From: Gambelia wislizenii
Lineage: Eukaryota > Chordata > Lepidosauria > Squamata > Crotaphytidae
DNA length: 64,000 nucleotides
Reading direction: 5' to 3'
NCBI GenBank assembly: GCA_030847615.1
Contig: JAUMIR010000003.1
Span: 280,854,265 to 280,918,264 of the forward strand
Positions 45,116 through 55,513 of the stretch are shown here, piece by piece; positions within the stretch are counted from its first letter, which is position 1, and each line of letters opens with the position of its first letter. Position numbers and translations under genes: made by a program. Under the pieces are notes generated by a model that worked only from the letters and a program-made list of their open reading frames with translations, did not search any database and had not been told where the DNA came from.

Positions 45116-45299
45116 ACTTCCTTTAGTTGTTTTTCTTGCTTGAGTAGATCGCCCCCTCTTCTTTATAGCCTCTCTACCATTCTTTGTCTTAGTTCATTCT
45201 TTCTCCTTTGTTTTTTTTTTCTCTCTCTCTCTCTCAACATCTTTCTCTTTACTTTTCTCTTTTACTTTTCCCTTCCTTCTCCAATCCTGTGACCTCTGC

Positions 45300-47720
45300 C
45301 TCCCTCCTTAAACCTTGTACCTCTAGTGACCCACAAGGTATCACTTTCTGGCAGACACTTCTCTTGTCTTTTTTGACTGAGGGAAGAGCATGTAGTGGAC
45401 AAGAACAATTTGTTAGGATGTCACCTCAAGCCTTAAGAATAGAGCTCTGCTGGGAGAAATCATTACAAGTTGCTGAGAAGGCTGCCACCAGCCAGCTGTT
45501 GTTTTCAGCCTCCTCAACTGTCTCCAGACTGAGGGAACTGAAGACTTCTTTGATACTGACGTTGGCCTCAGTATCAACTATTGCTGCCTTGGTGTCGGCC
45601 TTGGATTCAATCTTTATGGAACTGCCTACTACATAGGTACCAACTACTGTTACCCCACAAGTTGATTCCCCACAGTAGCAGGGGAATCAGCTTTGGGACC
45701 TTGGCCACAATCTGTCCACTCCACTCATTCCAAATCTTCACAGAAGAGAGTAGCCATGCCAGAGGGCTGTTTGGCCTTGACTGAAGTGGTAGATGTGAGA
45801 CTGAAAGAGATTTTTTTTTTCTTTTGGGGGTAGTTTTTACCATTTTTTCCTTTCCCTTTTTTTTTTTTTACAAAAATGTGCAGAAAAAATGACATCTGCT
45901 ACAGTCGCTAAGATCTTTCAGTCTCATCGTTCAAGGCACCAAGCAGTATCATCCTTGGTTGTGACAGCTGAGACAGTACTGGTCTCTTCGGTATTAATGG
46001 TTATGCCTCTGTGAACGCCTTCGGTATCTTCTGAGATGTTGGTACTGAGTGCTAGTGTTGCAGAACCCTCTTTGGTGTGGGATGTAGAGGTTGTACCCAA
46101 ACAAAATATGCTGGAATCCCATGCTATGGCTTCTCTTCAGACTCAGCAGGCTCTGTTTTGGCATCATACATTTCCTCCATCACCTCAACACGAGTAGCCA
46201 CCCTTTCAGAGAGAGGTTGTATGTTTCTTACAGGGACTACCAATACCGTGAGGAATCTCCCTACACCTTGGTATCATACATCGACCATTGATGACATGAG
46301 CATTTATGGAACCCCTGAAGCCCTACCATTCCTACTCACTATTGTACTGTTATCGGGACCACCATTGTGAATATGCTCGGTACCATCACTCACCGTACCA
46401 TCAATACCAAAGTTGTTCAAGGTCCCCATGTGAACATCAGCCACTAGACTTGTCTCTGCACCATTCATCTTGTTCAGTTACTCAAGTACGATGCTCCTTA
46501 TCATTGTCTTGGTACCGTCCTTTCTCCACTTCCAAGAACATCTGCCACATTGTCTAGGCCTCTGCCTTCTCCTGTACCAGTGCCTTCTTTGTACCGGCTT
46601 CATTCTCAGCAGTTACCTCCACTGTATATTCAGCTCCTCCTCCCAATATCATTCCCTATTTATTTGTGTCTACCATTTCTATAGTTCCTCTGCTTCTGGT
46701 CACTGTCATTACCACTACACTGACAACAGTTGTGCCTACTACTTCCACCACTACTGCTCCTTTCTCAGATCCTCAGCATCATGTGTCACTGGACTCTTCT
46801 AATGGAGATTATGAATCCAGTTCTTCATCTTCATTTCTCCATCTCCTGTAATATCCTTTCCATCTAGCAATGTTGAGGACACCAAACCCCCCCTTCATCT
46901 CTGGTGGATATCAAAATGTTTGCTGACATTGTCCTCCAGATGGCAAAATCTCTAGGCTTGGATGTTGCTCCTCCTCCAGCGCCAGTATTGGATCCAGTAT
47001 TTCAATTGATTGATTCTCTGTTCATGGTCTCTCTCTTACCAGTCTTGCAAGATCTTGTCAAACAGTGTTGACTGAAAACAGTGTTGTTAATACCTCCTCC
47101 CCCAGTGCTTGGGTAATTTGTATAGGACCCAGCCTGAGGTACAGTATTCTTGTTTCAACATTCAGCCCTGAATTCTATTATAGTGGAGGCATCTCAATCC
47201 AAGAATGGGAGAAAGGCAAACTCGACACCTTTTGACAGAGAGGGTAGGAGCTTGGACATGTTTGGATGTAGATTCTGTTCCTTGGCAGGCCTGACAGTGA
47301 GAGTGGCTAACATGCAAGCATGCATGTATACCTACCAGACATTCCTCTGGGATAAGATGCTTTCATCCATCCTGCATCTCCCAGAGGAACAGTGAAATGT
47401 TTCATTGCTGTTCCATCAAGAGGCCCTCGTTCTGTTTACTCTGCAGATTGAGTTTCCCTGTCATTCTGTGGACTGCATGGGTAGTGTTGGGGCGGTAGCT
47501 CACCAGCATTATGCTTGGCTATATTCAGCAGGCCTTGCAGAAGAACAAGGTGGCAGACTGAAGACCTCGCATTTGATGAGGAGGGTCCATTTAATGTCAA
47601 GTTGGATGAGGTTGTGGACCGTTTATTTAAGGCTAGGATGACAGCAAAGAGGCTTCCATTCAAGCAGCAACACCAGCCATTGACCTCCAAGAAAACTTCT
47701 GGCTCCTCTCGATTGTGTCT
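45300..47720 (+). pseudogene. DIRS gag-like region, low-complexity centre
   Basis: Broken Gag-like region. About 45880-46000 encodes a short basic stretch; 46080-46860 is Ser/Thr/Tyr/His-rich with recurrent GGTACC-like bases and is poorly alignable, as usual for DIRS gag. The 3' part (about 47150-47720) carries EASQSKNGRKANSTPF, MRRVHLMSS and SNWTRLWTVYLRL-like text, then KARMTAKRLPFKQQHQPL. There is no intact ORF longer than 142 codons. Confidence 0.6.
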
Positions 47721-47859
47721 TTGATTCCTCTGCCAGGACATCACTGCAGCCACTCTTTTCATTTATCAAGCCCACTTCCATCTTGGGTTCCCAGATTCGT
47801 TACCACCGATACTGATTCATTACCACCGATTCATGGGTGCTTACCATTGTTTATCTGGG

Positions 47860-48520
47860 TTATGGCATAGAATTCTGAAGTTTTTGAGCCGTTGGCATAC
47901 TTGGTTGTAACCCTCCATCCAGAGCCCTCTTAGACAAGATCACTGTCTTGCTTCAGGAAAGTGCTATAGAGAGGCTTCTGGATCATTGCAGGAGAGATGG
48001 TTATTTGTCCAGGTACTTCATGGTTCTGAAGAGAGATGGTGGCTTTCACCCGATTTTAGACTTTCATGGTATTAACCAGTACATCAAACCACACAAATTC
48101 AAGATGGTGACATTGCACTCCATCCTGCCATTCCTCCCCAAATGGGATTGTTCATGTTCATAGAGCTCTGAGACGCCTCCTTTGACATTGGGATAAGGCC
48201 ACAACATAGCAAATTCTTCAGGTTTGAGATCAGCAAGGATCTCTACCAATACAAAGTTCTCCCTTTCCATCTCTCTACAGCTAAACAAATATTCACCAAA
48301 TACATGGCAATGGTGATCTCCTTTCTCAAGATTCAAGGTGTGCATATTTACCCATATCTGGGTGATTGGCTGTTGATATCCTCCCAGAGCAGACTTTTCA
48401 TCTGCAAGACCTAGGTCTGAATGTCGATCTTAAGAAGTCAGTACTGGAGCCAACAAGGATCATCGATTTCATTGGGGTGACATTGCAGAGCTTCCCTTCC
48501 TTCAGCTGTGGAGAATCCCA
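47860..48520 (+). pseudogene. DIRS reverse transcriptase remnant (copy 3)
   Basis: RT of the DIRS element, which would copy RNA into circular DNA. It opens with RDGYLSRYFMVLKRDGGFHP, then ILDFHGINQYIKPHKF and KMVTLHSILPFLP, a classic DIRS finger. After a frame change come the palm pieces IQGVHIYPYLGDWLLI and DLGLNVDLKKSVLEPTR. The catalytic Y-x-D-D motif reads Y-L-G-D (48355-48366): the first Asp is Gly. Shifts and stops add to the loss. Confidence 0.85.
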
Positions 48521-48649
48521 GAGACAAAATAAATGCATTTCTCCATCAACCTTGCTGTTCTACACTCACCATTTAGAGGCTTTTGGGTCTCATGACCACC
48601 ACTACAGCTGTTACCTACCTGGTACACCTAAGATTTAGCCCTCTACAAA

Positions 48650-49004
48650 GCTAGTTTCTCAGACATTTCACCTCCCTTTGGGATCACCAATGCCTGAGGT
48701 TGACAGTGCCCTTGCACGTGTGTCAATCTCTTCTCTGGTCAATGAGATCCCACAGTCTTCTTTCCAGCGTATCAGGGATGTCTCACATCAATATCTTTGC
48801 ATCTCCTGTCAACTCCCTCTGAGAACAGGGAAAGGATGAGGATCTTTTGGGGATGTTTCTTTACTCAGATGGTCTGGTATCTGAGGTATTCATTTCCTTC
48901 CTGTCCGTTACTCATGAAAGTGGTAGTGAAACTTGCCAGAGATAGATCTAATGCAATTCTGATTGCACCATATTGGCCCAGCCAACCATGGTTCACCCCG
49001 CTTA
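48650..49004 (+). pseudogene. DIRS RNase H-like region remnant (copy 3)
   Basis: About 350 bp that continues pol after the RT and ends with a connector of the type IAPYWPSQPWF at 48960-48992, a motif found before the recombinase in DIRS pol. Catalytic residues are not identifiable. An L2 tail follows directly. Confidence 0.55.
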
Positions 49005-49345
49005 ATAATAATAATAATTAAAATTTATTTATACCCCGCCCCTCTGCTAAAACAATCGGGGCGGCTTCCAACAATTAAAACATTATAATAATGACTAAAA
49101 ACACCACCCACCCCCACCCACCCATAAAAAGACATTAAACACTATAAAATTAAAACCATCTAACTAAAAACACATTAAAAACAAATATATACATGATTTA
49201 AAAAGCCAGGAGATGCAGCTCCTGAGGCCAGGACCTAATCAGGAAAGGCCTGGCGAAAGAAATCCGTCTTTAGTGCTTTTTTAAAGCTACTCAAGCTCGT
49301 CAGCTGACGGATCTCGTTCAGCAGGCCATTCCAGAGGCTTCTCTG
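49005..49345 (-). mobile_element. L2 LINE 3' end inserted in DIRS copy 3
   Basis: Antisense L2 tail: an AAT tandem tail at 49005-49019, TTTATACCCCGCCCCTCTG, CAATCGGGGCGGC, and GAGCTCGTCAGCTGACGG-like sequence at the other end. It lies between the RNase H connector and the recombinase of DIRS copy 3. A GCTT at both borders may be a short duplication. Confidence 0.85.
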
Positions 49346-49539
49346 CCTCTCCTGGGGTTGAATCATATCTTTGCCTCAGGTGCCAGAGCTGCTGCCATGC
49401 TTGCAAGGGCAAGTCCTCCATCCTGATCTCTCAGTGTGGAGGATAACTCCATAACATTGCCTTGGCTCACAGCAGTCCTATCAGTATCTAGGAAGGACAC
49501 TACCAAAAGACCCTATCAATGCAAATGGAAGAGATTCTG

Positions 49540-50460
49540 CTCTTTTGCATCTTGGAGGTCTGAGTCTCCTCCTGTGGCAGTTTCCACTGTTCTCCACTTT
49601 CTGCTGCACCTTTGAGAACTGGGTTTGGCTTTTTCTTTTCTAAAGGTCTCTCTGGCTGCTATTGTGACCCACCAACCAAACTCTCCAAACTCAGGCACTC
49701 TCTTCTTAAATCCAGTTGTAAAAACATTTCTCAGAGAACTAGCACACCTTTATCCACCAGTGACTCCTCTGATACCACTGCTCTCCTTGGTTCTCTCACA
49801 ACTTAGACACAGGCCCTTCAAACCACTTGATAGATGAGCAGCTACTTACCTTTAAGGTGATATTTCTTGTGGCTATCACCTCTGCGAGAAGGACAAGTAA
49901 GCTCACAGCTTTGTGGATTGATGAACTATTTCTTGTCTTTCATTGGGATAAAGTGGTCTTTCAACCAGATATTGTTTTTCTCCCCAAAGTAGTCTTACAG
50001 TTCCATCTGAGCCAGGACATTGTCCCCTCGACTTTCCACCCATATCCAACCTCACCACGGGAGAGATCTCTTTCATTGTATAGCTGTGCAGCGAGCGCTG
50101 GCCTTCTACATTCACTGCACAGTGATGTTGTGTTGTTCCAACAGGCTAATTGTTTGTTATGATTGTCCTAAAAGGGACAACAAGTTTCTTCACAGTGACT
50201 CTCCAAATGGGTTGTACAGACCATTAGACGTGCCAATGAACTGATCAAACATCCTCTTTGGCTTGCATTACAGGAGTACTCCACTAGGGTACTGGTTGCA
50301 TCACGGTATTCCCCTACCTGAACAATGTAAAGCTGCTACATGGTCACAGACATCCATGTTCATCCAATACTATAGACTGGGCTGCAGGGCTGGTTTGGAC
50401 TTGCTGTGCTTTCTGCTGTTCTCCAGTGACATGACCCGCTGACCTCTGATAAGCTTCACA
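49540..50460 (+). pseudogene. DIRS tyrosine recombinase remnant (copy 3)
   Basis: Broken frames carry VVKTFLRELAHLYPPVTPL, LSQLRHRPFKPLDR, then TFKVIFLVAITSARRTSKL and HWDKVVFQPDIVFLPKVVLQ, and finally KAATWSQTSMFIQYYRLG with the nucleophile Tyr. The H-x-x-R box reads EYSTRVLVAS near 50270, a His to Tyr change. Frameshifts near 50130 and 50320 break the domain. Confidence 0.82.
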
Positions 50461-50504
50461 GCCATCCATTTATATGAGGCCCAGGGACCATGAAGAAGAA
50501 GAAT

Positions 50505-50575
50505 GGGTTGCTTACCTGTAACTATGGTTGTTTGAGTGGCCATCTGTGCTCTCACACAAACCTGCCCTACTTCCC
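50505..50575 (+). repeat. DIRS copy 3 internal complementary region
   Basis: GGGTTGCTTACCTGTAACTA and TGGCCATCTGTGCTCTCACA are the reverse complement of the element's 3' tip at about 50735-50795. In DIRS replication this region aligns the two termini for circle formation. Confidence 0.75.
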
Positions 50576-50795
50576 CTCTTTAAGGTCCCTGTATATTTCA
50601 CAGCAGACTTCGAAACTGAGGGAATAGTAGCTTGGTGGGCTGAGACATGCGTGATAGGCAGGATGGGGTGGGATTACCACCAGGCTACTCAGCTCTAGAA
50701 TATTCTGATTGGAGTCTCTTCACAGGTGCAAAACCCATTCGTGTGAGGGCATATGACCACTTGAAGAACCACAGTTAGAGGTAAGCAACCTGTTC

Positions 50796-51304
50796 TTTTA
50801 AAAGGAAAGACAGTTGGGGAAGTTTGAATGTTAAATTGACTGTATGATACTAAATATCCTGCCATTTAGACTTCTTGCCTATAAATATAGCAAATGTTCT
50901 AACAAATACAGAATTATATAATTTGCATGCTATTCATATGTATATAAACAGTATGCGTGGACAGTAAGTCAATGTATTACAGTAGAGTGGGATCGCGCCT
51001 CTTCCTGTCTGTTATTCCACCTCACATTTGTACATTGAATACAGCAGATAGTGGAATTTAATTGAATCTGGTAGAGATAAACACAATTCTAGGGGAAAGG
51101 GTTGAAATTCTGCACATTTATGCATATAAATCACAAATATATATTGTTTTGAGTTGGCGTCCTTCCACCACTTCCCATGCTACTTTGAAGGGTCAAATTT
51201 GGCAATGTAGTTCCAAAGTTGGGGTGCCCACCAAGAAGGCCTTATCTTTTGCCACCGTTTGATGTACTTTACTCAGTGGTGGAACAACAAGATGGGCTTC
51301 CCTT
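50796..51304. other. Intron, nothing recognised
   Basis: No supported feature in this AT-rich stretch. Confidence 0.45.
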
Positions 51305-51470
51305 CACAGATGTAAGGGATAGGGTTTTCTTAGGCAAGGCATACTCAGGGGTGGTTATGCTGGTTCCTTCCTCTGAAGGTATTTGTTAGCCGTCTCCCAT
51401 CCAAGTACTAACCAGAGCTCACCCTGCTTAGCTTCCAAGATCAGATGGGATCTGGTGCCTTCAGCACATT
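51305..51470 (-). mobile_element. 5S-rRNA-headed SINE (5S-Sauria type)
   Basis: The right part (51392-51465) is antisense 5S rRNA sequence: GTCTCCCATCCAAGTACTAA, CCCTGCTTAGCTTCCAAGAT and CAGATGGGATCTGG. The left part GGGTTTTCTTAGGCAAGGC and TTCCTTCCTCTGAA is a Sauria-SINE-like body. Retained 5S internal-promoter sequence would drive Pol III. It is a SINE, not a functional 5S gene: it has lost the 5' third of 5S and is fused to the SINE body. Confidence 0.85.
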
Positions 51471-51599
51471 TAGCAAGTTTGAATTGCTGTCAAGTAAAAC
51501 ATGTTTTAAGTTTCAGATGTTTCTGAAACCAGTGCTCCTTTAATTGGACTTTGAAGTATGCTGTTAGGTTCTACTACTTTTCACAGTAGAAATAAAACA

Positions 51600-53446
51600 A
51601 TGAATATCTAGACGGAGTGGAAGAAGTTGAAGAATTTGTAGAAGCTTCAGAAGAAGAGTCAGTAGAAACTGTAGAATCAGGAGAGTTAGAAGAAGAACAG
51701 TTAGAGTAAGAAAAGCTAAATAAATATATAGATAAAGATAAAAAAATAATAAGAGAGAGAACTAATATATATATATATATATGTATATATATTAAAAAAA
51801 GGAGTAGCGCAAATAATGAATTAGAGTAAAAAATGAATAAAATAATTAACTGGAATGTGAGGGGTTTAAATAGCCCACACAAGAGGAAATTAATATTTCA
51901 CTTCCTTACAAAACAAAAACCGGACATTACCTGTCTACAGGAAACTCATATTAGAAGACAAGAGAAGAAATTTCTCCTGAATAATGGATAGGGGAATTTG
52001 TTCGCAACCAATTATGGAAAAAAGAAAAGAGGTGTGGCGATCTATATTAATAAAAGATATGAAGCTAAAGAAATTTTTAATGACCAGGAAGGTTATTTTA
52101 TAGGAGTAGAAATTAACTTTATAGATAAAAAGGTTTTGATGGTTGGCATATACGGACCCCAAGAAAACAAAGGGAAGTTCTATAATAAATTACTACAAGA
52201 ATTGTTGAAATATGACTATGAAAATCTGATAATAGCTGGGGACTGGAATGGAGTTTTTGACGTAGATTTAGATAGATCCTCTAAAATGAATAAAAAGAAA
52301 TACCAAGGAAAATTACCTAAGGAGACATTAGAAATGATAGAACAATTAGCTATAGTGGATACCTGGAGATTAAAACATGGAAAGGAAAAAGATTTTACAT
52401 ACTATTCTGATCGTTATAAATCATGGTCAAGAATAGATATGTATCTCATATCCAAAACGATGGTAAAAGATGTAAGAAAGATAGAAATAAAACAAAAAGT
52501 ACTATCAGACCACAGCCCGGTAATCCTAGAAATAGAAACCAGAAAGATCTCTTACAGCTGGAAACTAAAAGATATACTATTGAAGCAAGACTCAACAATT
52601 GAGAAGATAAAAAAGGTAGTAAAACAATTCTTTCAAGAGAATTTAGATAAAGGAACTAACATTGATATAGTGTGGGATGCGGCAAAAGCAGTCATTAGAG
52701 GACATTTCATCCAACAAGATTCTATACTTAAGAAAAAGTGGAAAGCAGGAGAAAAAGAGTTGTTGGGAAAGATAAGGGAAAAAGAAAAGAGCATGAAAGG
52801 GAAACCTGAAGATCCGGAAATCAAGAAAGAGTTGACAGTCTTGAAAAAAAAATTGGAAGCGAATATGACAAACGAATTAGCAAACAAATTGAAATTCGTG
52901 GCATATAGAAATTTTGAAAATGCAAATAGACCGGGCAAATGGCTGGCTTATAAGCTAAGAAAAGAAAAAGAGAAGAAATTAATATTGGAAATAAAATCAA
53001 ATCAAGTGCGATACACAAAACAAAAAGAAATAGTTAAAATATTTCAAGAATATTACTCTAATTTATATGGGGACACCAAAATAACAAAAGAAATAGCTAA
53101 CGAAATGGAAAATTATTTAGACAATGAAGAGGTACCAGAAATAACAAAAGAACAGAACGAGGAGTTAAATAAAAAGATATCTAAACTAGAAATTAGGGAA
53201 GCGATAAGACGGATGAAAATAGTTAAGGCTCCAGGACCGGATGGTTTCTCAGTCCTATTCTACAAAACATTTGAAGAAGAGCTAATCGAACCTTTATATA
53301 GGCTACTTAATGATATAAATGAAGGGAAATGTCCAGAATCTTGGAAAAAGGCTGACATTATCTTAATCCCGAAGGAGGAAAAAGATCAAACATTACCATC
53401 TAACTATAGACCAATTTCCTTATTGAATATAGATTATAAAATATTG
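51600..53446 (+). mobile_element. L1 LINE fragment: ORF1 tail, EN and part of RT
   Basis: Sense L1 piece beginning in the acidic C-terminal tail of ORF1 (VEEVEEFVEASEEESVETVE, stop near 51708), then a short AT-rich inter-ORF spacer with (AT)n at about 51765-51790, then ORF2. It stops abruptly inside the RT finger (about 53446) with no poly(A). L1 copies are normally truncated at the 5' end, so loss of the 3' half is odd and implies a later deletion or rearrangement. Confidence 0.9.
51833..53446 (+). pseudogene. L1 ORF2 (endonuclease + RT start), one stop codon
   Basis: ORF2 from ATG at 51833. The AP-like endonuclease has all its signature blocks: NWNVRGLNSP, CLQETH, GVAIYINKRYE, IAGDWNGVFD, RLKHGKEKDFTYYS, SWSRIDMYLIS and LSDHSPVILE. 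A coiled, Lys/Glu-rich linker follows, then RT motif 0/1, KAPGPDGFSVLFYKTFEEEL, and LIPKEEKDQTLPSNYRPISL. The only interruption is a TAG at 51989-51991 (codon 53); from there the frame is open to 53494. The last 15 or so codons after YKIL are non-L1 sequence read through the breakpoint. In life this protein nicks target DNA and primes reverse transcription; this copy lacks the catalytic palm. Confidence 0.9.
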
Positions 53447-53744
53447 TTGTATAGTGTAAACATAATTGATTTACCTAAGCCGAATGTAGTCTAATATAAC
53501 TAAGGCAGACATGCAACATCTTAAATTGTATCTCTAGAATGCATTTAAATTCAAGATGATAGTGAGCCTATGATTTTTATGTGCATACAATGAATCCTAT
53601 ATTTTATAGGACTCTGACTGATTAAATAATTTAATCTTTTCTCTTTTAATTAAGTTCCTTTTGAATAAATTTGAATACTGTATTACAAAAGTTTAAATAT
53701 ACGCACATTTTCAGACATTGAAGAAACAACAAATGTTCCTTTTA

Positions 53745-54960
53745 GGTGATAGTGGTGGTCGTTGTTATTTATATCTTGCCTTTCTCCCAAAATTGGGACT
53801 CACAGCAGCTTACAATTTAAAAAGAACAATACAGCTAAAACATGTAAATGGTGACCTTTAAAGCAGAATTAAACTATTCACAATATTAAAACAATTTAAG
53901 CCTACGTTGAAAAAGATAAAATATATTTTAAAAGATACAAAGCAATTAAAAACAGTTCCGTTTATTCCGTTTAAAAGAGTACAGAACCCTTAGCCTGTTT
54001 TTAAAAAACTTTCTATTTTTAAAGCCTGTTGGAATGAAAAGATTTTCACCTGCTGATGGAGGAACAGCAAGGAGGGGATTAATCTGGCCTCTCTGGAAGG
54101 GAGTTTCAGAGTCTAGGGACAGCCATTTTGAAGGTCCTATCTTGTTTCCAACCAACCATACCTGTCATCATGGTGGGACTGAAAGAAAGGCATCTCCTGA
54201 GAATCTCATGGCCTGGGCAGGCTAATACAAGGAATTATGGTCTGCCAGATGGGCTGGACCTAAGCCATAAGACTTTATAGATCATGTAAAGCACTTGGAA
54301 TTGAGCCCAGAAACTGACAGCCAGTGGAGCTGTTGTAGCAGGAAGCTTGTACGTAACCTGCCCCAGTGAATAAAAACTTTGGCTGCCGCTCTTGGTACTA
54401 GCTGGAGTTTCTGAACACTCTTCAAAGGCAGCTCCATGTAGAGCATGTTACAGTAGTCCAAATGGGATGTAACTAAGGCATGTACCATAATGGGCAGATC
54501 TTGTGTCTTAAGGAATGGGTGCAGTTGGCAGGCTTTAAATGTGCAAAAGCACTCCTGGCCACTGCAGAAACCTGGGTCTCCAGACTGAAAATTGCATCTA
54601 GGAGTACCGGTAATCCAAACTGTGAACTCACATCTTCCAGAGAACTGTAACCTCATCCAATACAGTCTGAATCCCTGTTCCCAGTTCTGCCATTTGATCA
54701 GCCAGGAGCACCTCTGTCTTGTCTGGATTAGTTTCAGTTTGTTTGCCCTCATCCAGTCTGTTACTGATGAGAAGCACTGGTTTAGAACCGAGAGAGCCTC
54801 TTTGGAGGCTCCTTTCTATGATGGAAAGGAGTAGTAGAGCCGAACGTCGACTGCATATTGATGGCACGGGACCCCCAAATTCTGGATGACCTGTCCTAGC
54901 AGTTGCATGTATATGTTAAATAACATGGGAGACCACAGAGGCCAATAGGTTAGCACTAGA
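53745..54960 (-). mobile_element. L2 LINE (antisense)
   Basis: Antisense L2 of about 1.2 kb. It ends with TATTTATATCTTGCCTTTC at its 3' side (53770) and carries, on the minus strand, RT C-terminal remnants MRANKLKLIQTR, HPFLKTQDLPIMVHALVTS, LDYCNMLYMELPLKSVQKL and QLVPRAAAKV, then LHWLSVSGLNSK. Frames are shifted in several places. The order and motifs match the L2 at 12312-13765. Confidence 0.85.
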
Positions 54961-55136
54961 GTTTCCTGGGTTGTTAGCATCTTATAGTGAAGATTAGAAT
55001 CTTTAAGAGGTAGACTCCTTCAGCAGAATTTATACAGATCAACTGTTGAATCTCTAATACGTCCTACTAAAAGTAACTTATCCGAAAAGCAGAAGGCAAA
55101 ATGTCTATAAACGCACACACACATTTATACCTAAAA

Positions 55137-55513
55137 CTAGCTGGACCTGGCTTACCATATGCCATTCTCTGGAATTGTTGAGGGTGACTCACTCTGTTGC
55201 CCTGCTGCTGCCACCAGTTGACTGCCTGGGTGCCATCGCAACGGGGTCTCATTGCAGTGGCAGTGGTGGTGTCCCGCTGCCGCCAGTGAACTGGCTGGGT
55301 CCTGTTGCCGCCTGTGACTGGTGAGAGCAGGGAGGGGCCCTTGTGAGGCTGTGGGTGTAGATGCAGATTGAGTGGATTGTGAGGTAGAGAGGGAATTTGC
55401 ATGTGGGTGGTGATTGGTTGGGTGTGTTTTCTGAGCAGCCAGTCAGCATACTGGGAGAGGAAACATATCCAGGCCTGTTGTACATACCCAAGCCTTTTAT
55501 ATAGATAGATAGA
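55137..55513 (-). mobile_element. Non-autonomous Helitron, second copy
   Basis: A 377-bp element that on the minus strand starts TCTATCTATCTATATAAAAG after A and ends CAGGTCCAGCTAG before T. It shares its ends and the GTGATTGGTTGG / CAGCCAGTCAGCATACTGG block with 14399-15006. The 3' hairpin is degraded to a short GGC/GCC stem. Non-coding. Confidence 0.68.

Larger units (their letters stand above)
44940..50795 (+). mobile_element. DIRS-type retrotransposon (copy 3), full structure
   Basis: About 5.86 kb with inverted terminal repeats (about 44940-45115 against about 50600-50795). Both carry AATGGGTTTTG, AGAGACTC and AATCAGAAT-TTCTAGAGCTGAGTAG in opposite orientation. An internal complementary region at about 50505-50575 (GGGTTGCTTACCTGTAACTA) is the reverse complement of the 3' tip (TAGAGGTAAGCAACC). 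Between the ends lie gag, RT, RNase H-like and tyrosine recombinase remnants in DIRS order, so this is a structurally complete copy. It is dead: RT and recombinase catalytic motifs are altered and an L2 tail is inserted at 49005-49345. DIRS elements make no target duplication and none is seen. Confidence 0.88.

Noticed and set aside
46077..46851. Ser/Thr/Tyr-rich ORFs as a host gene
   Set aside because: They sit between the left terminus and RT of DIRS copy 3, in several frames, as decayed gag would.
51392..51465. 5S rRNA gene
   Set aside because: Only part of 5S is present, in antisense and fused to a SINE body, so it is a SINE head.
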